64,000 bases of DNA from Pseudomonas tolaasii NCPPB 2192. GTDB lineage: Bacteria > Pseudomonadota > Gammaproteobacteria > Pseudomonadales > Pseudomonadaceae. Shown here piece by piece: positions 42,709 to 50,906 of this stretch; the stretch's first letter is position 1, and each line of letters begins with the position of its first letter. Both the position numbers and the translations under genes were made by a program. Location: positions 1 through 64,000 of the forward strand of contig NZ_PHHD01000001.1 in NCBI RefSeq assembly GCF_002813445.1, in the 5' to 3' direction. A model generated the notes under the pieces. The model worked only from the letters and a program-made list of their open reading frames with translations, was not told the origin of the DNA and made no database searches.

Positions 42709-43527
42709 TTATTCGGCTCGCGCCCGCACGTGGATAGCCGCAAAAGGCTCATTCTGGACCAGCTCGACCAAGGATTCCTTGACCAGCTCAAGGATCGCCA
42801 TAAAGGTCACCACCACTCCCAACCGCCCTTCTTCGGCGGTGAACAGTTCGACAAACGGCACAAAACCGCCGCCCTTGAGGCGTTCGAGCACATCGCTCAT
42901 GCGCTCGCGGGTCGACAGCGCCTCGCGGCTGACCTGGTGGCTTTCAAACATGTCGCCACGGCGCAGCACCTCAGCCATGGACATCAGCAATTCTTCCAGG
43001 CTCACGTCCGGCAGCAGCTTGCGCGCCCGGGCTTCCGGCGCGTCGAGCTTGGGCACCACCACATCACGGCCCACGCGGCTCAAGCCGTCGATGCCCTCGG
43101 CGGCGGCCTTGAAGCGTTCGTATTCCTGCAGCCGGCGGATCAGTTCGGCACGTGGGTCGTCTTCTTCGGCTTCCACCGTCTCCGAGCGTGGCAGCAGCAT
43201 GCGCGACTTGATCTCGGCGAGCATGGCCGCCATCACCAGGTACTCGGCGGCGAGCTCCAGGCGCACCGACTGCATCAACTCGACATAACCCATGTACTGG
43301 CGGGTGATTTCCGCCACCGGAATGTCGAGGATGTTGATGTTCTGTTTGCGGATCAGGTACAGCAGCAAGTCCAGGGGGCCTTCGAAGGCCTCAAGGAAGA
43401 CTTCCAGCGCGTCCGGCGGGATGTACAAATCCAGGGGCATTTCCATGACCGCCTGGCCGTACACCATGGCAAACGGCAGTTCCTGCTGGGCGCCCGCCTG
43501 GGGATCAGCGGTTTCCACGGCCGACAT
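42709..43527 (-). CDS. scpA: Segregation and condensation protein A (kleisin)
   Basis: A 272-residue kleisin: FEGPLDLLLYLIRKQNINIL, then YLVMAAMLAEIKSRMLLPRS near the N-terminal half, and the C-terminal winged helix with VVTFMAILELVKESLVELVQ. It links SMC heads with ScpB. An N-terminal extension of some 30 residues precedes the core. Its ATG directly follows the TGA of the yciO-like gene (TGAATG), indicating an operon. Confidence 0.94.
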   Translation of the reverse strand: MSAVETADPQAGAQQELPFAMVYGQAVMEMPLDLYIPPDALEVFLEAFEGPLDLLLYLIRKQNINILDIPVAEITRQYMGYVELMQSVRLELAAEYLVMAAMLAEIKSRMLLPRSETVEAEEDDPRAELIRRLQEYERFKAAAEGIDGLSRVGRDVVVPKLDAPEARARKLLPDVSLEELLMSMAEVLRRGDMFESHQVSREALSTRERMSDVLERLKGGGFVPFVELFTAEEGRLGVVVTFMAILELVKESLVELVQNEPFAAIHVRARAE

Positions 43528-44157
43528 TCAGGCCTCGACCATGAAGGGCGTCGGGTCGCCGCAGCCCACGCGCACCACTTCCGGTTCGCCGTCGGCGAGG
43601 TTGATCACGGTAGAAGCCTTGTTGCCGCCGTAGCCGCCGTCGATGATCAGATCCACCTGCTTTTCCAGCAGTTGGCGCATTTCGTAAGGGTCGTACAGCG
43701 GCTCGGTTTCGCCCGGCAGAATCAGCGACACGCTCATCAGCGGCTCACCCAGCTCGGCCAGCAACGCCAGGGCAATCGGATGCTCCGGCACGCGCAGGCC
43801 GATGGTGCGTTTTTTCGGGTGCAGCAACAGGCGCGGCACTTCGCGGGTGGCGTTGAGAATAAAGGTGTAGGGCCCCGGCGTGTGGGCCTTGAGCAGGCGG
43901 AAGGTGCCTGTGTCGACCTTGGCGAACAACCCCAGTTGGGACAGGTCGCTGCAGATCAGGGCAAAGTTGTGCTTGTCGTCCAGTTGGCGCAGGCGTCTTA
44001 CACGCTCTACCGCGCCCTTGTCGCCGATCTGGCAACCGATGGCGTAGGACGAATCAGTCGGGTAGATCACCACGCCGCCGGCGCGAATGATTTCCACGGC
44101 CTGTTTGATCAGGCGCGCTTGAGGGTTTTCCGGATGAATCTGGAAGAATTGACTCAC
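43528..44157 (-). CDS. yciO: YciO/Sua5/YrdC-family protein (threonylcarbamoyl-AMP synthase-like)
   Basis: A 209-residue single-domain protein with the dsRNA-binding-like fold: GGVVIYPTDSSYAIGCQIGD, HTPGPYTFILNATREVPR, KKRTIGLRVPEHPIALALL. The starting GTG at 44157 has AGGT upstream and matches the YciO N-terminus (SQFFQIHPENPQ). True TsaC makes threonylcarbamoyl-AMP for t6A tRNA modification; YciO paralogues have a debated activity. The position beside the PHP-nuclease and scpA genes is conserved. Confidence 0.87.
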   Translation of the reverse strand: MSQFFQIHPENPQARLIKQAVEIIRAGGVVIYPTDSSYAIGCQIGDKGAVERVRRLRQLDDKHNFALICSDLSQLGLFAKVDTGTFRLLKAHTPGPYTFILNATREVPRLLLHPKKRTIGLRVPEHPIALALLAELGEPLMSVSLILPGETEPLYDPYEMRQLLEKQVDLIIDGGYGGNKASTVINLADGEPEVVRVGCGDPTPFMVEA

Positions 44158-44170
44158 GTGTTCTACCTGT

Positions 44171-45034
44171 TCAGACGGTGGCGATAATGGGGTCATGCTT
44201 GAAACGCCCCCACAAAAGCGGCAAATCTTCCGGGACCTGGCGGTACTCGCCGATCTCGGACCAGCCGCCCGGACCATGAAAATCACTGCCGGCGCTGACC
44301 AGCAGACCAAATTCGCGGGCAAGAATCGCCAGGCTGCCGACCTGTTCGGCGGGTTGATGCCCATTGACCACTTCGATCGCGTGGCCACCCGCTCCAATAT
44401 AGTCGCTGATCAGCTTGCGACGCTTGCTGCGGGTGAAATCGTAATGCCAGGGGTGCGCCAGGCTGACCCAGGCCCCGGAGGCCCGCAGGGTCTCGACGGT
44501 GTCTTCCAGGGTCGGCCAGTGCAGCTTCACATCCCCCAACTTGCCGGCGCCGAGCCATTTGCGAAACGCCTCGGCGCGGTCTTTAACAAAACCTTCACGC
44601 ACCATCCAGTCGGCAAAGTGCGGCCGGGCCGGTGCGTTGCCGCTGTCACCCAGCTCCTGCTGGATCGCGCGGGCGCCTTCCAGTCCACCCGGCATGCCTT
44701 TAAGGCTGAGCTTGCGGCTTATTTCTTCGGACCGCAGCCAGCGGCCATCGTGCAGATTGGCGATGGCTTTGACCAGCGGCGGGGCCTGCTGGTCGAAACC
44801 GTAGCCGAGCACATGAATGGTGGCGCCGCCCCAGGTGCAAGACAATTCCACACCGGTGACCAACTGCATGCCCAGCGCCTGCGCGGCTTCACGGGCTTCG
44901 TCGAGGCCTTCGAGGGTGTCGTGGTCGGTCAACGCCAAGACTCGCACGCCTTTTTCAAACGCACGCGCAACCAGTACCGCGGGCGCCAGGGCGCCGTCGG
45001 AGGCCGTGCTGTGGCAGTGCAAATCAACATTCAC
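44171..45034 (-). CDS. PHP-domain 5'-3' exonuclease (RNase AM/YciV-like)
   Basis: A 287-residue PHP-fold phosphoesterase. Metal-binding motifs are VDLHCHSTASDG, LTDHDTLEG, GVELSCTWGG, SLAHPWHY and SAGSDFHGPGG. E. coli YciV (TrpH/RnmA) is a 5'-3' exonuclease and 3',5'-nucleotide phosphatase that trims 5' ends of 5S and 23S rRNA. The start is taken as GTG at 45034 (NVDLHCHS follows) with GAGG upstream. The frame opens further upstream at a TTG with no support. It is divergent from yciB. Confidence 0.88.
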   Translation of the reverse strand: MNVDLHCHSTASDGALAPAVLVARAFEKGVRVLALTDHDTLEGLDEAREAAQALGMQLVTGVELSCTWGGATIHVLGYGFDQQAPPLVKAIANLHDGRWLRSEEISRKLSLKGMPGGLEGARAIQQELGDSGNAPARPHFADWMVREGFVKDRAEAFRKWLGAGKLGDVKLHWPTLEDTVETLRASGAWVSLAHPWHYDFTRSKRRKLISDYIGAGGHAIEVVNGHQPAEQVGSLAILAREFGLLVSAGSDFHGPGGWSEIGEYRQVPEDLPLLWGRFKHDPIIATV

Positions 45035-45121
45035 GGGAGTGTGTAACCTCAAGTCAGCTGGCGCTTTCGCTACCAAGGATGTTTGTTATTATGCCGCCAC
45101 ATCCAGCTTCTGGCTCTTACT

Positions 45122-45718
45122 GTGAAACAATTCATCGACTTCATCCCGCTGTTGCTGTTTTTCATCGTTACCAAACTCGACCCCAGGGTCATCGACATTG
45201 CCGGTCAGTCGTTCTCGTTCGGGGGCATCTACAGCGCCACCGCCGTGCTGATCATCAGCTCTATCGTGGTCTACGGCGCCATCTTCATCTCCCAGCGCAA
45301 GCTGGAAAAAAGCCAATGGCTGACCCTGATCGCCTGCCTGGTGTTCGGCGGCCTGACCCTGGCCTTCCACAGCGAAACCTTCCTTAAGTGGAAAGCCCCG
45401 GTGGTGAACTGGTTGTTTGCCCTGGTGTTCATCGGCAGCCACTTCATTGGTGATCGCCTGCTGATCAAGCGGATCATGGGCCATGCGCTGACCCTGCCGG
45501 AGCCGGTCTGGACGCGCCTTAACGTGGCCTGGATCGTGTTTTTCCTGTTTTGCGGCGCGGCCAACCTGTTCGTGGCCTTTACCTTCCAGGATTACTGGGT
45601 CGACTTCAAAGTCTTCGGCAGCCTGGGCATGACCGTATTGTTTCTGATCGGCCAGGGTATCTACCTGTCGCGTCACCTGCATGACACCGCCCCTACCACG
45701 CCGAAAATCGAGGACTGA
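45122..45718 (+). CDS. yciB: Inner membrane septation protein A (YciB/IspZ)
   Basis: A 198-residue protein with about five membrane helices. Family segments are KQFIDFIPLLLFFIVTKLDP, HSETFLKWKAPVVNWLFALV and GDRLLIKRIMGHALTLPEPV. It takes part in envelope/septum biogenesis with elongasome and divisome contacts. GTG start at 45122. The yciI gene starts one base past its TGA (TGACATG). Confidence 0.93.
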   Translation: MKQFIDFIPLLLFFIVTKLDPRVIDIAGQSFSFGGIYSATAVLIISSIVVYGAIFISQRKLEKSQWLTLIACLVFGGLTLAFHSETFLKWKAPVVNWLFALVFIGSHFIGDRLLIKRIMGHALTLPEPVWTRLNVAWIVFFLFCGAANLFVAFTFQDYWVDFKVFGSLGMTVLFLIGQGIYLSRHLHDTAPTTPKIED

Positions 45719-45719
45719 C

Positions 45720-46019
45720 ATGCTCTACGCCATCGTTGCCACCGACGTCGCCAATTCCCTGGAAAAGCGCCTTTCCGTACGCCCGGCCCACCTCGATCGC
45801 CTTAAAGCGCTGCAAGCCGCAGGTCGCCTGGTACTGGCCGGCCCCAACCCGGCAGTGGACAGCAATGACCCGGGCGACGCCGGTTTCAGCGGCAGCCTGA
45901 TCGTCGCCGAATTCGCCTCCCTGGCCGACGCACAGGCCTGGGCCAAGGCTGACCCCTACATTGCTGCCGGGGTCTACGCCGATGTCTCGATCAAGCCGTT
46001 CAAGCAAGTCCTGCCTTGA
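45720..46019 (+). CDS. yciI: YciI-family protein
   Basis: A 99-residue ferredoxin-like-fold protein: LYAIVATDVANSLEKRLSVR, PAHLDRLKALQAAGRLVLAG, AWAKADPYIAAGVYADVSIK. The His and Asp of the putative active pocket (AHLDRL and ADPY) are present. A dehydrochlorinase-like activity has been proposed for the fold; the physiological role is unknown. Cotranscribed with yciB. Confidence 0.9.
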   Translation: MLYAIVATDVANSLEKRLSVRPAHLDRLKALQAAGRLVLAGPNPAVDSNDPGDAGFSGSLIVAEFASLADAQAWAKADPYIAAGVYADVSIKPFKQVLP

Positions 46020-46125
46020 TTCACGGAGCGCCGAACCTATTGCGTTCGGCAAACGCCTGAAGGCTCATCATTCCCGGTAACCTGCCGACAACGTTCTGAA
46101 TATTCGTGTGGACTCAGGAGTTCCG

Positions 46126-46533
46126 ATGCGCTTACGTCAGTTGTGTCTGTTGGCAGTGTTAACGATCGGGGCCACGGCCCACGCTGAGGAAGCCTCGAAC
46201 ACCGGCAGCGCCACGCCGCAGCCCGTGAGCGCTGGCGACCAAGTGGCCCAGTTGCAGCAACGCCTGAAAGATAGCGAGCGGCTGCGCGAAGAACTGAACA
46301 AGCAATTGCAAAGCGCCGACGCCACGCGCGACAGCGCTCAAGTGAGTCGCTTGCGCCAGGAGAACCAACGCCTGGCCCAGCAACTCAAAGAAGCACAGGG
46401 TGGCGCCTTGAACCGCTGGCTGACCGAGCAACAACAATGGTTTGTCACCGGTGGCGCCGTCGCATTGATCGCCCTGCTGTGTGGCATTTTCGCCAGCGGT
46501 GGGCACCGTCGCCGTCGACAATGGCTAAATTGA
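46126..46533 (+). CDS. Periplasmic coiled-coil protein with C-terminal membrane anchor
   Basis: A 135-residue precursor. Signal peptide MRLRQLCLLAVLTIGATAHA, then a coiled coil (QVAQLQQRLKDSERLREELN, SRLRQENQRLAQQLKEAQ), then a helix (WFVTGGAVALIALLCGIFA) and a basic tail GGHRRRRQWLN. The layout resembles YgiM/TIGR04211 proteins without the SH3 domain; some annotations call it an initiation factor, without support. The start at 46126 has AGGAG. It lies seven bases before the cpxR-like gene and is likely in its operon. Confidence 0.7.
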   Translation: MRLRQLCLLAVLTIGATAHAEEASNTGSATPQPVSAGDQVAQLQQRLKDSERLREELNKQLQSADATRDSAQVSRLRQENQRLAQQLKEAQGGALNRWLTEQQQWFVTGGAVALIALLCGIFASGGHRRRRQWLN

Positions 46534-46540
46534 GTAAGTC

Positions 46541-47218
46541 ATGAGCGAGCTGTTACTGATAGATGATGACCAGGAGCTCTGTGAGCTGCTGACCAGTTGG
46601 TTGAGCCAGGAAGGGTTCCAGGTGCGCGCCTGCCACGACGGCCTGAGTGCGCGTAAAGCCTTGGCCGACAACGCCCCCGCGGCGGTCGTGCTCGACGTGA
46701 TGCTGCCCGATGGCAGCGGTCTTGAGCTGCTCAAGCAATTGCGCAACGACCACCCGGAGTTGCCGGTGTTGATGCTGTCGGCCCGTGGCGAGCCGCTGGA
46801 CCGCATCCTCGGCCTGGAACTGGGCGCCGACGATTACCTGGCCAAGCCTTGCGACCCTCGCGAACTCACCGCCCGCCTGCGCGCCGTGTTGCGCCGCAGT
46901 CACCCGGCGGCGGTGTCGACGCAGCTTGAACTGGGGGATTTGTGCTTCAGCCCGGTGCGCGGGGTGGTCAGCATCGACGAACAGGAATTTGCCCTCACCG
47001 TGTCCGAAAGCCGCCTGCTCGAAGCCCTGCTGCGCCAGCCCGGCGAGCCGCTGGACAAGCAGGAACTGGCGCAGATCGCCCTGGGCCGCAAACTGACCCT
47101 TTACGATCGCAGCCTGGACATGCACGTGAGCAACCTGCGCAAGAAGATCGGCCCGCACCCGGACGGGCGGCCGCGGATCGTGGCGTTGCGCAGCCGCGGC
47201 TACTACTACAGCCTCTGA
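46541..47218 (+). CDS. cpxR: CpxR-like OmpR-family response regulator
   Basis: A 225-residue regulator. Receiver domain with phosphoacceptor Asp52 (VVLDVMLPDG) and Lys in YLAKPCDPREL; C-terminal winged-helix with SESRLLEALLRQPGEPL, LYDRSLDMHVSNLRKKIGPH and PRIVALRSRGYYYSL. With the neighbouring CpxP-like and kinase genes it forms an envelope-stress system in the same order as P. aeruginosa PA3204-PA3206. It probably binds the GTAAA repeats at 47376-47391. Confidence 0.88.
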   Translation: MSELLLIDDDQELCELLTSWLSQEGFQVRACHDGLSARKALADNAPAAVVLDVMLPDGSGLELLKQLRNDHPELPVLMLSARGEPLDRILGLELGADDYLAKPCDPRELTARLRAVLRRSHPAAVSTQLELGDLCFSPVRGVVSIDEQEFALTVSESRLLEALLRQPGEPLDKQELAQIALGRKLTLYDRSLDMHVSNLRKKIGPHPDGRPRIVALRSRGYYYSL

Positions 47219-47226
47219 ACCCTCTG

Positions 47227-47326
47227 GGGGAGCTGGCTTGCCTGCGATGGCATCCCCAGGGTTCAACTGACAGACCGATCTGCCTGCATCGCAGCGGTGC
47301 GACGATTCGACAAGCCAGCTCCCACA
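47227..47326. repeat. REP doublet with 16-base insertion in one arm
   Basis: The left arm GGGAGCTGGCTTGCCTGCGA is normal. The right arm reads ATCGCAG, then CGGTGCGACGATTCGA, then CAAGCCAGCTCCCACA, i.e. 16 extra bases inside the REP. The copy at 58829-58931 has the same arrangement. Confidence 0.85.
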
Positions 47327-47375
47327 CTTGATCTCCTTGGTCTCAAGGGTTTTGTCAGCCTCGATATAAACCCTC

Positions 47376-47391
47376 TTTACCCAAGCTTTAC
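47376..47391 (-). promoter_or_regulatory. CpxR-box candidate before the cpxP-like gene
   Basis: The minus strand reads GTAAA, six bases, GTAAA (TTTACCCAAGCTTTAC on plus), fitting GTAAA-N4-8-GTAAA, 81-96 bases upstream of the cpxP-like start. Confidence 0.6.
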
Positions 47392-47471
47392 CCTCCCCTG
47401 ACCGCCGCTGACCTCCATCTCCCTAATCTACTCACATCCGGACTCACCGGAATAGAGACAGGAGAATCACC

Positions 47472-47936
47472 ATGCGCAAGACCCTTATCGCTCTGATGTT
47501 CGCCGCTGCCCTGCCGACCGTTGCCATGGCCGCAGCCCCAGACGGCCCAGGCCCGATGGGCGGCCCGGAAGGCCACATGATGGGTGGCCCCGGCTTCGGC
47601 GGTGAACATGGTCCACGTGGCCACGGCGGCCCATTTCGCCAGCTGGACTTGACCAAGGAACAGCGCCAGCAAATCGGCAAACTGATGGGTGATCAGTGGC
47701 ACGGCCGCAAGGACATCGTCCGCAAGTACCTGGACAAACTGCCCGCCGCCGACCAGAAAGCCATGCAGGATGAGTTCGCTGCCGCCAAACAGAAAACCCA
47801 GGCCGACATCCGTGCCGTACTGAAACCCGATCAACAGAAGAAATTCGACGAGATCGTGAAAAAGCAAGCCGAGCGCCGCGCCGAATGGAAGGAATTCCAG
47901 GCCTGGAAAGCCCAGCAGCCGCAAAAAGCGCAATAA
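47472..47936 (+). CDS. Spy/CpxP-family periplasmic chaperone-like protein
   Basis: A 154-residue precursor. Signal peptide MRKTLIALMFAAALPTVAMA, a Gly/Pro/Met/His-rich segment (residues 22-55) that could bind metal, then the helical LTXXQ-type domain (LDLTKEQRQQIGKLMGDQWH and LKPDQQKKFDEIVKKQAERR). It presumably dampens the kinase and chaperones misfolded periplasmic proteins. RBS ACAGGAG. A terminator-like stem follows before the kinase gene. Confidence 0.85.
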   Translation: MRKTLIALMFAAALPTVAMAAAPDGPGPMGGPEGHMMGGPGFGGEHGPRGHGGPFRQLDLTKEQRQQIGKLMGDQWHGRKDIVRKYLDKLPAADQKAMQDEFAAAKQKTQADIRAVLKPDQQKKFDEIVKKQAERRAEWKEFQAWKAQQPQKAQ

Positions 47937-47953
47937 TGATCTAGCGTTCCCCC

Positions 47954-47984
47954 AGCCCAGTGGCCACCGCCGCTGGGCTTTTCC
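47954..47984 (+). terminator. Terminator or attenuator between cpxP-like and kinase genes
   Basis: The stem AGCCCAG / CTGGGCT (47954-47979) with a 12-base loop followed by TTTTCC. It is only 17 bases before the kinase GTG, so partial read-through is likely. Confidence 0.65.
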
Positions 47985-48000
47985 TGTTTGAGGGTTTCCT

Positions 48001-49344
48001 GTGCGTTCATTGTTCTGGCGAATCCTGGCCAGTTTCTGGCTGGCCATCGCCCTGGTTGCCGGGTTGTCGATTCTGCTTGGGCACATGCTCAACCAGGACG
48101 CCTGGATTCTCAGCCGCCACCCCGGCCTCAACAACCTGGCCCAAGAGTGGACCCAGCTCTACGAAGCCCAGGGCGAGGACGCCGCCCAGGAGTTGCTGCA
48201 ACAGCGCAAACGCCAGTACCACATCGACGTGCAAGTGCTGAATGAAACCGGTGACCCGGTGGTGCGCGGCACCTTCCCGCGCCGCGCCGCCGCTTTTGAA
48301 GCCCGCCAGAATGACAGCCAGGACGGCCACCTGCCCTGGCGGCGCCTGACTGCCGAGTACACCAGCGAAAAAACCGGCGACACTTACCTGCTGATCTACC
48401 GCATCCCCCACCCCGAACTCGACGCCTGGCATCGCAGCAGCCTGATGTGGCCACTCAGCGCGCTGGCGATTGCACTGGTGGTGCTGACCCTGTTCAGCTT
48501 GCTCGTCACGCTGTCCATCACCCGCCCCCTGAGCCGCCTGCGCGGCGCGGTGCATGACCTCGGCCAGACCACCTACCAGCAAAACAGCCTGGCGCAATTG
48601 GCCAACCGCCGCGACGAATTCGGCGTGCTGGCCACCGACTTCAACCGCATGGGCGCACGCCTGCAAAGCCTGATCGGCAGTCAGCGCCAGTTGTTGCGCG
48701 ACGTGTCCCACGAACTGCGCTCGCCCCTGGCGCGCCTGCGCATCGCCCTGGCCCTGGCCGAACGCGCCAGCCCCGAGGAACGCGAGCGCCTGTGGCCGCG
48801 CCTGACCCGCGAGTGCGATCGCCTGGAAGCGCTGATCAGCGAAATTCTGGTGCTGGCCCGCGTAGACGCCGATAACGCCAGCGCCGAAGACATGGACCTC
48901 ACCCCCCTGCTCAAAACCCTGCAAAAGGATGCGCAGCTCAGCGCACCCGAGCAGCTTGTACACCTGACAGCCGACCCCGAACTGCTGATCAAAGGCTGGC
49001 CGACCATGATCGAACGCGCGGTGGATAACCTGCTGCGCAACGCCCAGCGTTTCAACCCGCAAGGCCAACCCATCGAGCTGCAGGCCCAGCGCCACGGCGA
49101 GCGCATTCTGATCAGCGTGCGCGACCATGGCCCCGGCGTGGACGCTGAACATTTGAGCCAGTTGGGCGAGCCGTTCTTCCGTGCGCCCGGCCAGGTCGCC
49201 CAAGGTCACGGCCTGGGCCTGGCCATCGCCCGTCGCGCAGCAGAACGCCATGGCGGCACGCTGACCCTGGCCAATCACCCGGACGGCGGGTTTATCGCCA
49301 GCATCGACTTGCCGTTGGAACCGGGAGTTGTCACAGCGGTGTGA
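48001..49344 (+). CDS. cpxA: CpxA-like sensor histidine kinase
   Basis: A 447-residue kinase. Helices at about 8-28 and 150-175 bracket a periplasmic sensor of roughly 120 residues; then HAMP, HisKA with His237 (DVSHELRSPLARLRIALALA), and HATPase with NLLRNAQRFNP, VRDHGPGVD and GHGLGLAIARRAAERHGG. It starts with GTG at 48001 behind GAGGGTTTCCT. It should phosphorylate the adjacent regulator on envelope stress. Confidence 0.88.
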   Translation: MRSLFWRILASFWLAIALVAGLSILLGHMLNQDAWILSRHPGLNNLAQEWTQLYEAQGEDAAQELLQQRKRQYHIDVQVLNETGDPVVRGTFPRRAAAFEARQNDSQDGHLPWRRLTAEYTSEKTGDTYLLIYRIPHPELDAWHRSSLMWPLSALAIALVVLTLFSLLVTLSITRPLSRLRGAVHDLGQTTYQQNSLAQLANRRDEFGVLATDFNRMGARLQSLIGSQRQLLRDVSHELRSPLARLRIALALAERASPEERERLWPRLTRECDRLEALISEILVLARVDADNASAEDMDLTPLLKTLQKDAQLSAPEQLVHLTADPELLIKGWPTMIERAVDNLLRNAQRFNPQGQPIELQAQRHGERILISVRDHGPGVDAEHLSQLGEPFFRAPGQVAQGHGLGLAIARRAAERHGGTLTLANHPDGGFIASIDLPLEPGVVTAV

Positions 49345-49384
49345 TGATCTTCTATAGTGGCCCTTCTCTTACGGAGGGCCTTTG

Positions 49385-50734
49385 ATGACTGACCTGCTGA
49401 CACCCATCCAAGCCGCACTCGATTTACCCCACACCCCGCCCACCTTTACCGAAGCGGGCGCCCTGCCCTCGACCTTCGCCGTGACCGACCTGGCCGGCGC
49501 CAGCATCGGTGCGGCCGGCCAGGCGGTTGCGCAGTTGATCCGACAACAGACCGGGCGCCTGCCGGCGGTCAGCGTGGACCGGCGCCTGGCCTCCTTCTGG
49601 TTTTCGTCTTCGATTCGCCCCGTGGGCTGGCAAGTGCCGCCACTGTGGGACCCGGTGGCCGGCGACTACGCCAGCGCCGATGGCTGGATTCGCCTGCACA
49701 CCAACGCGCCCCACCACCGCGAGGCCGCCGAGCGCGTGCTGGGCAAGGTCGCCGACCGCGCACAAATGGCCAGCAACGTCGCCACCTGGCAGGCCGCAGA
49801 ACTGGAGCAGGCAATCGTCGATGCCGGTGGTTGCGCAGCGCAGATGCGCACGTGGCAGGCCTGGCAAAGCCATCCGCAAGGCCGGGCGGTCAATGCCGAA
49901 CCTCTGGTGCAACGCGAGACGTTTGCCGCGCTGACGGACAAACCCTGGCTCGGCTCGGTGGCGCGCCCCCTGGCCGGCATCAAAGTGCTCGACCTGACCC
50001 GCGTATTGGCCGGTCCCGTGGCCAGCCGCTTCCTCGCCGGGCTGGGTGCCGACGTGCTGCGCATCGACTCGCCGACCTGGAACGAGCCAGGCGTGGTGCC
50101 GGAAATGACCCTGGGTAAACGCTGCGCCCGACTCGACCTGAAAAGCGTCGAAGGCCGGCAGATTTTCGAAGGTTTGCTCAAGGACGCCGACATCCTGTTC
50201 CACGGCTACCGCGCCGATGCCCTGGAGCAATTGGGCTACACCTCGGCCGAGCTGCAAACCCTCGCCCCCGGCCTGATTGACGTCAGCCTCAACGCCTACG
50301 GCTGGAGCGGCCCGTGGCGCAACCGGCGCGGTTTCGACAGCCTGGTGCAGATGAGCAGCGGGATTGCCAACGCGGGCATGGCCTGGAAAGACTCGGACAA
50401 ACCGGTGCCGCTGCCCTTGCAGGCACTCGATCACGCCACCGGGTATTTGATGGCGGCGGCGGCGATTCAGGCGCTGAGTGAGCGGTTAAGCAGCGGGCGC
50501 GGTGGTTCGGCACGGTTATCGCTGGCGCGCACGGCGAAGTTGCTGGTAGAGGCGGGGCAAGTGCCGGAACAAGTAGCGTTGCGGGCGGAGGAGCCTGCCG
50601 ACCAGGGGTTGGTGGTGGAGCAAACGCCATGGGGCCAGGCGCATCGGTTGCTGGCGCCTTTGAACATCAGCGGCACGCCGCTGCAATGGGATTTGGCCGC
50701 TGGGGAATTGGGCTCACACCGGGCCCAGTGGTGA
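49385..50734 (+). CDS. CaiB/BaiF CoA-transferase family III with permuted order
   Basis: A 449-residue protein. The signature N-terminal part of family III enzymes, PLAGIKVLDLTRVLAGPVAS then LGADVLRID, begins only at about residue 197. The likely catalytic Asp lies in RRGFDSLVQMSSG (about 319). Residues 95-190 (ADGWIRLHTNAPHHREAAER, MRTWQAWQSHPQGRAV) look like the part normally found at the C-terminus of CaiB proteins. Length is normal, so the domains seem circularly permuted rather than lost. Acceptor and donor are unknown. ATG at 49385 behind ACGGAGGG. Confidence 0.8.
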   Translation: MTDLLTPIQAALDLPHTPPTFTEAGALPSTFAVTDLAGASIGAAGQAVAQLIRQQTGRLPAVSVDRRLASFWFSSSIRPVGWQVPPLWDPVAGDYASADGWIRLHTNAPHHREAAERVLGKVADRAQMASNVATWQAAELEQAIVDAGGCAAQMRTWQAWQSHPQGRAVNAEPLVQRETFAALTDKPWLGSVARPLAGIKVLDLTRVLAGPVASRFLAGLGADVLRIDSPTWNEPGVVPEMTLGKRCARLDLKSVEGRQIFEGLLKDADILFHGYRADALEQLGYTSAELQTLAPGLIDVSLNAYGWSGPWRNRRGFDSLVQMSSGIANAGMAWKDSDKPVPLPLQALDHATGYLMAAAAIQALSERLSSGRGGSARLSLARTAKLLVEAGQVPEQVALRAEEPADQGLVVEQTPWGQAHRLLAPLNISGTPLQWDLAAGELGSHRAQW

Positions 50735-50743
50735 CCTGACAAC

Positions 50744-50890
50744 CGCCATCGCAGGCAAGCCAGCTCCCACATTTGACCGTGTTCACACATCAAGCCCGGG
50801 GACCGGCATGCCTGCAATGAGGCCAGTCCCGCTACCTCACATTTACCGGTGTTCAAACATCCACTGTGGGAGCTGGCTTGCCTGCGATGA
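50744..50890. repeat. Two single REP units in inverted order with a local duplication
   Basis: CGCAGGCAAGCCAGCTCCCA at about 50750-50770 and TGTGGGAGCTGGCTTGCCTG at about 50865-50884. A 27-base stretch (GATGAGGCCAGTCCCGCTAC and flanks) occurs twice, near 50812 and 50884, suggesting a doublet enlarged by internal duplication. This fills the gap between the CoA-transferase gene and alkA. Confidence 0.8.
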
Positions 50891-50906
50891 GGCCAGTCCC
50901 GCTACC

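Noticed and set aside
47388..48134. 248-codon minus-strand frame across the cpxP-like gene
   Set aside because: Antisense shadow; the sense strand has a signal peptide, the Spy domain and a proper ribosome site.
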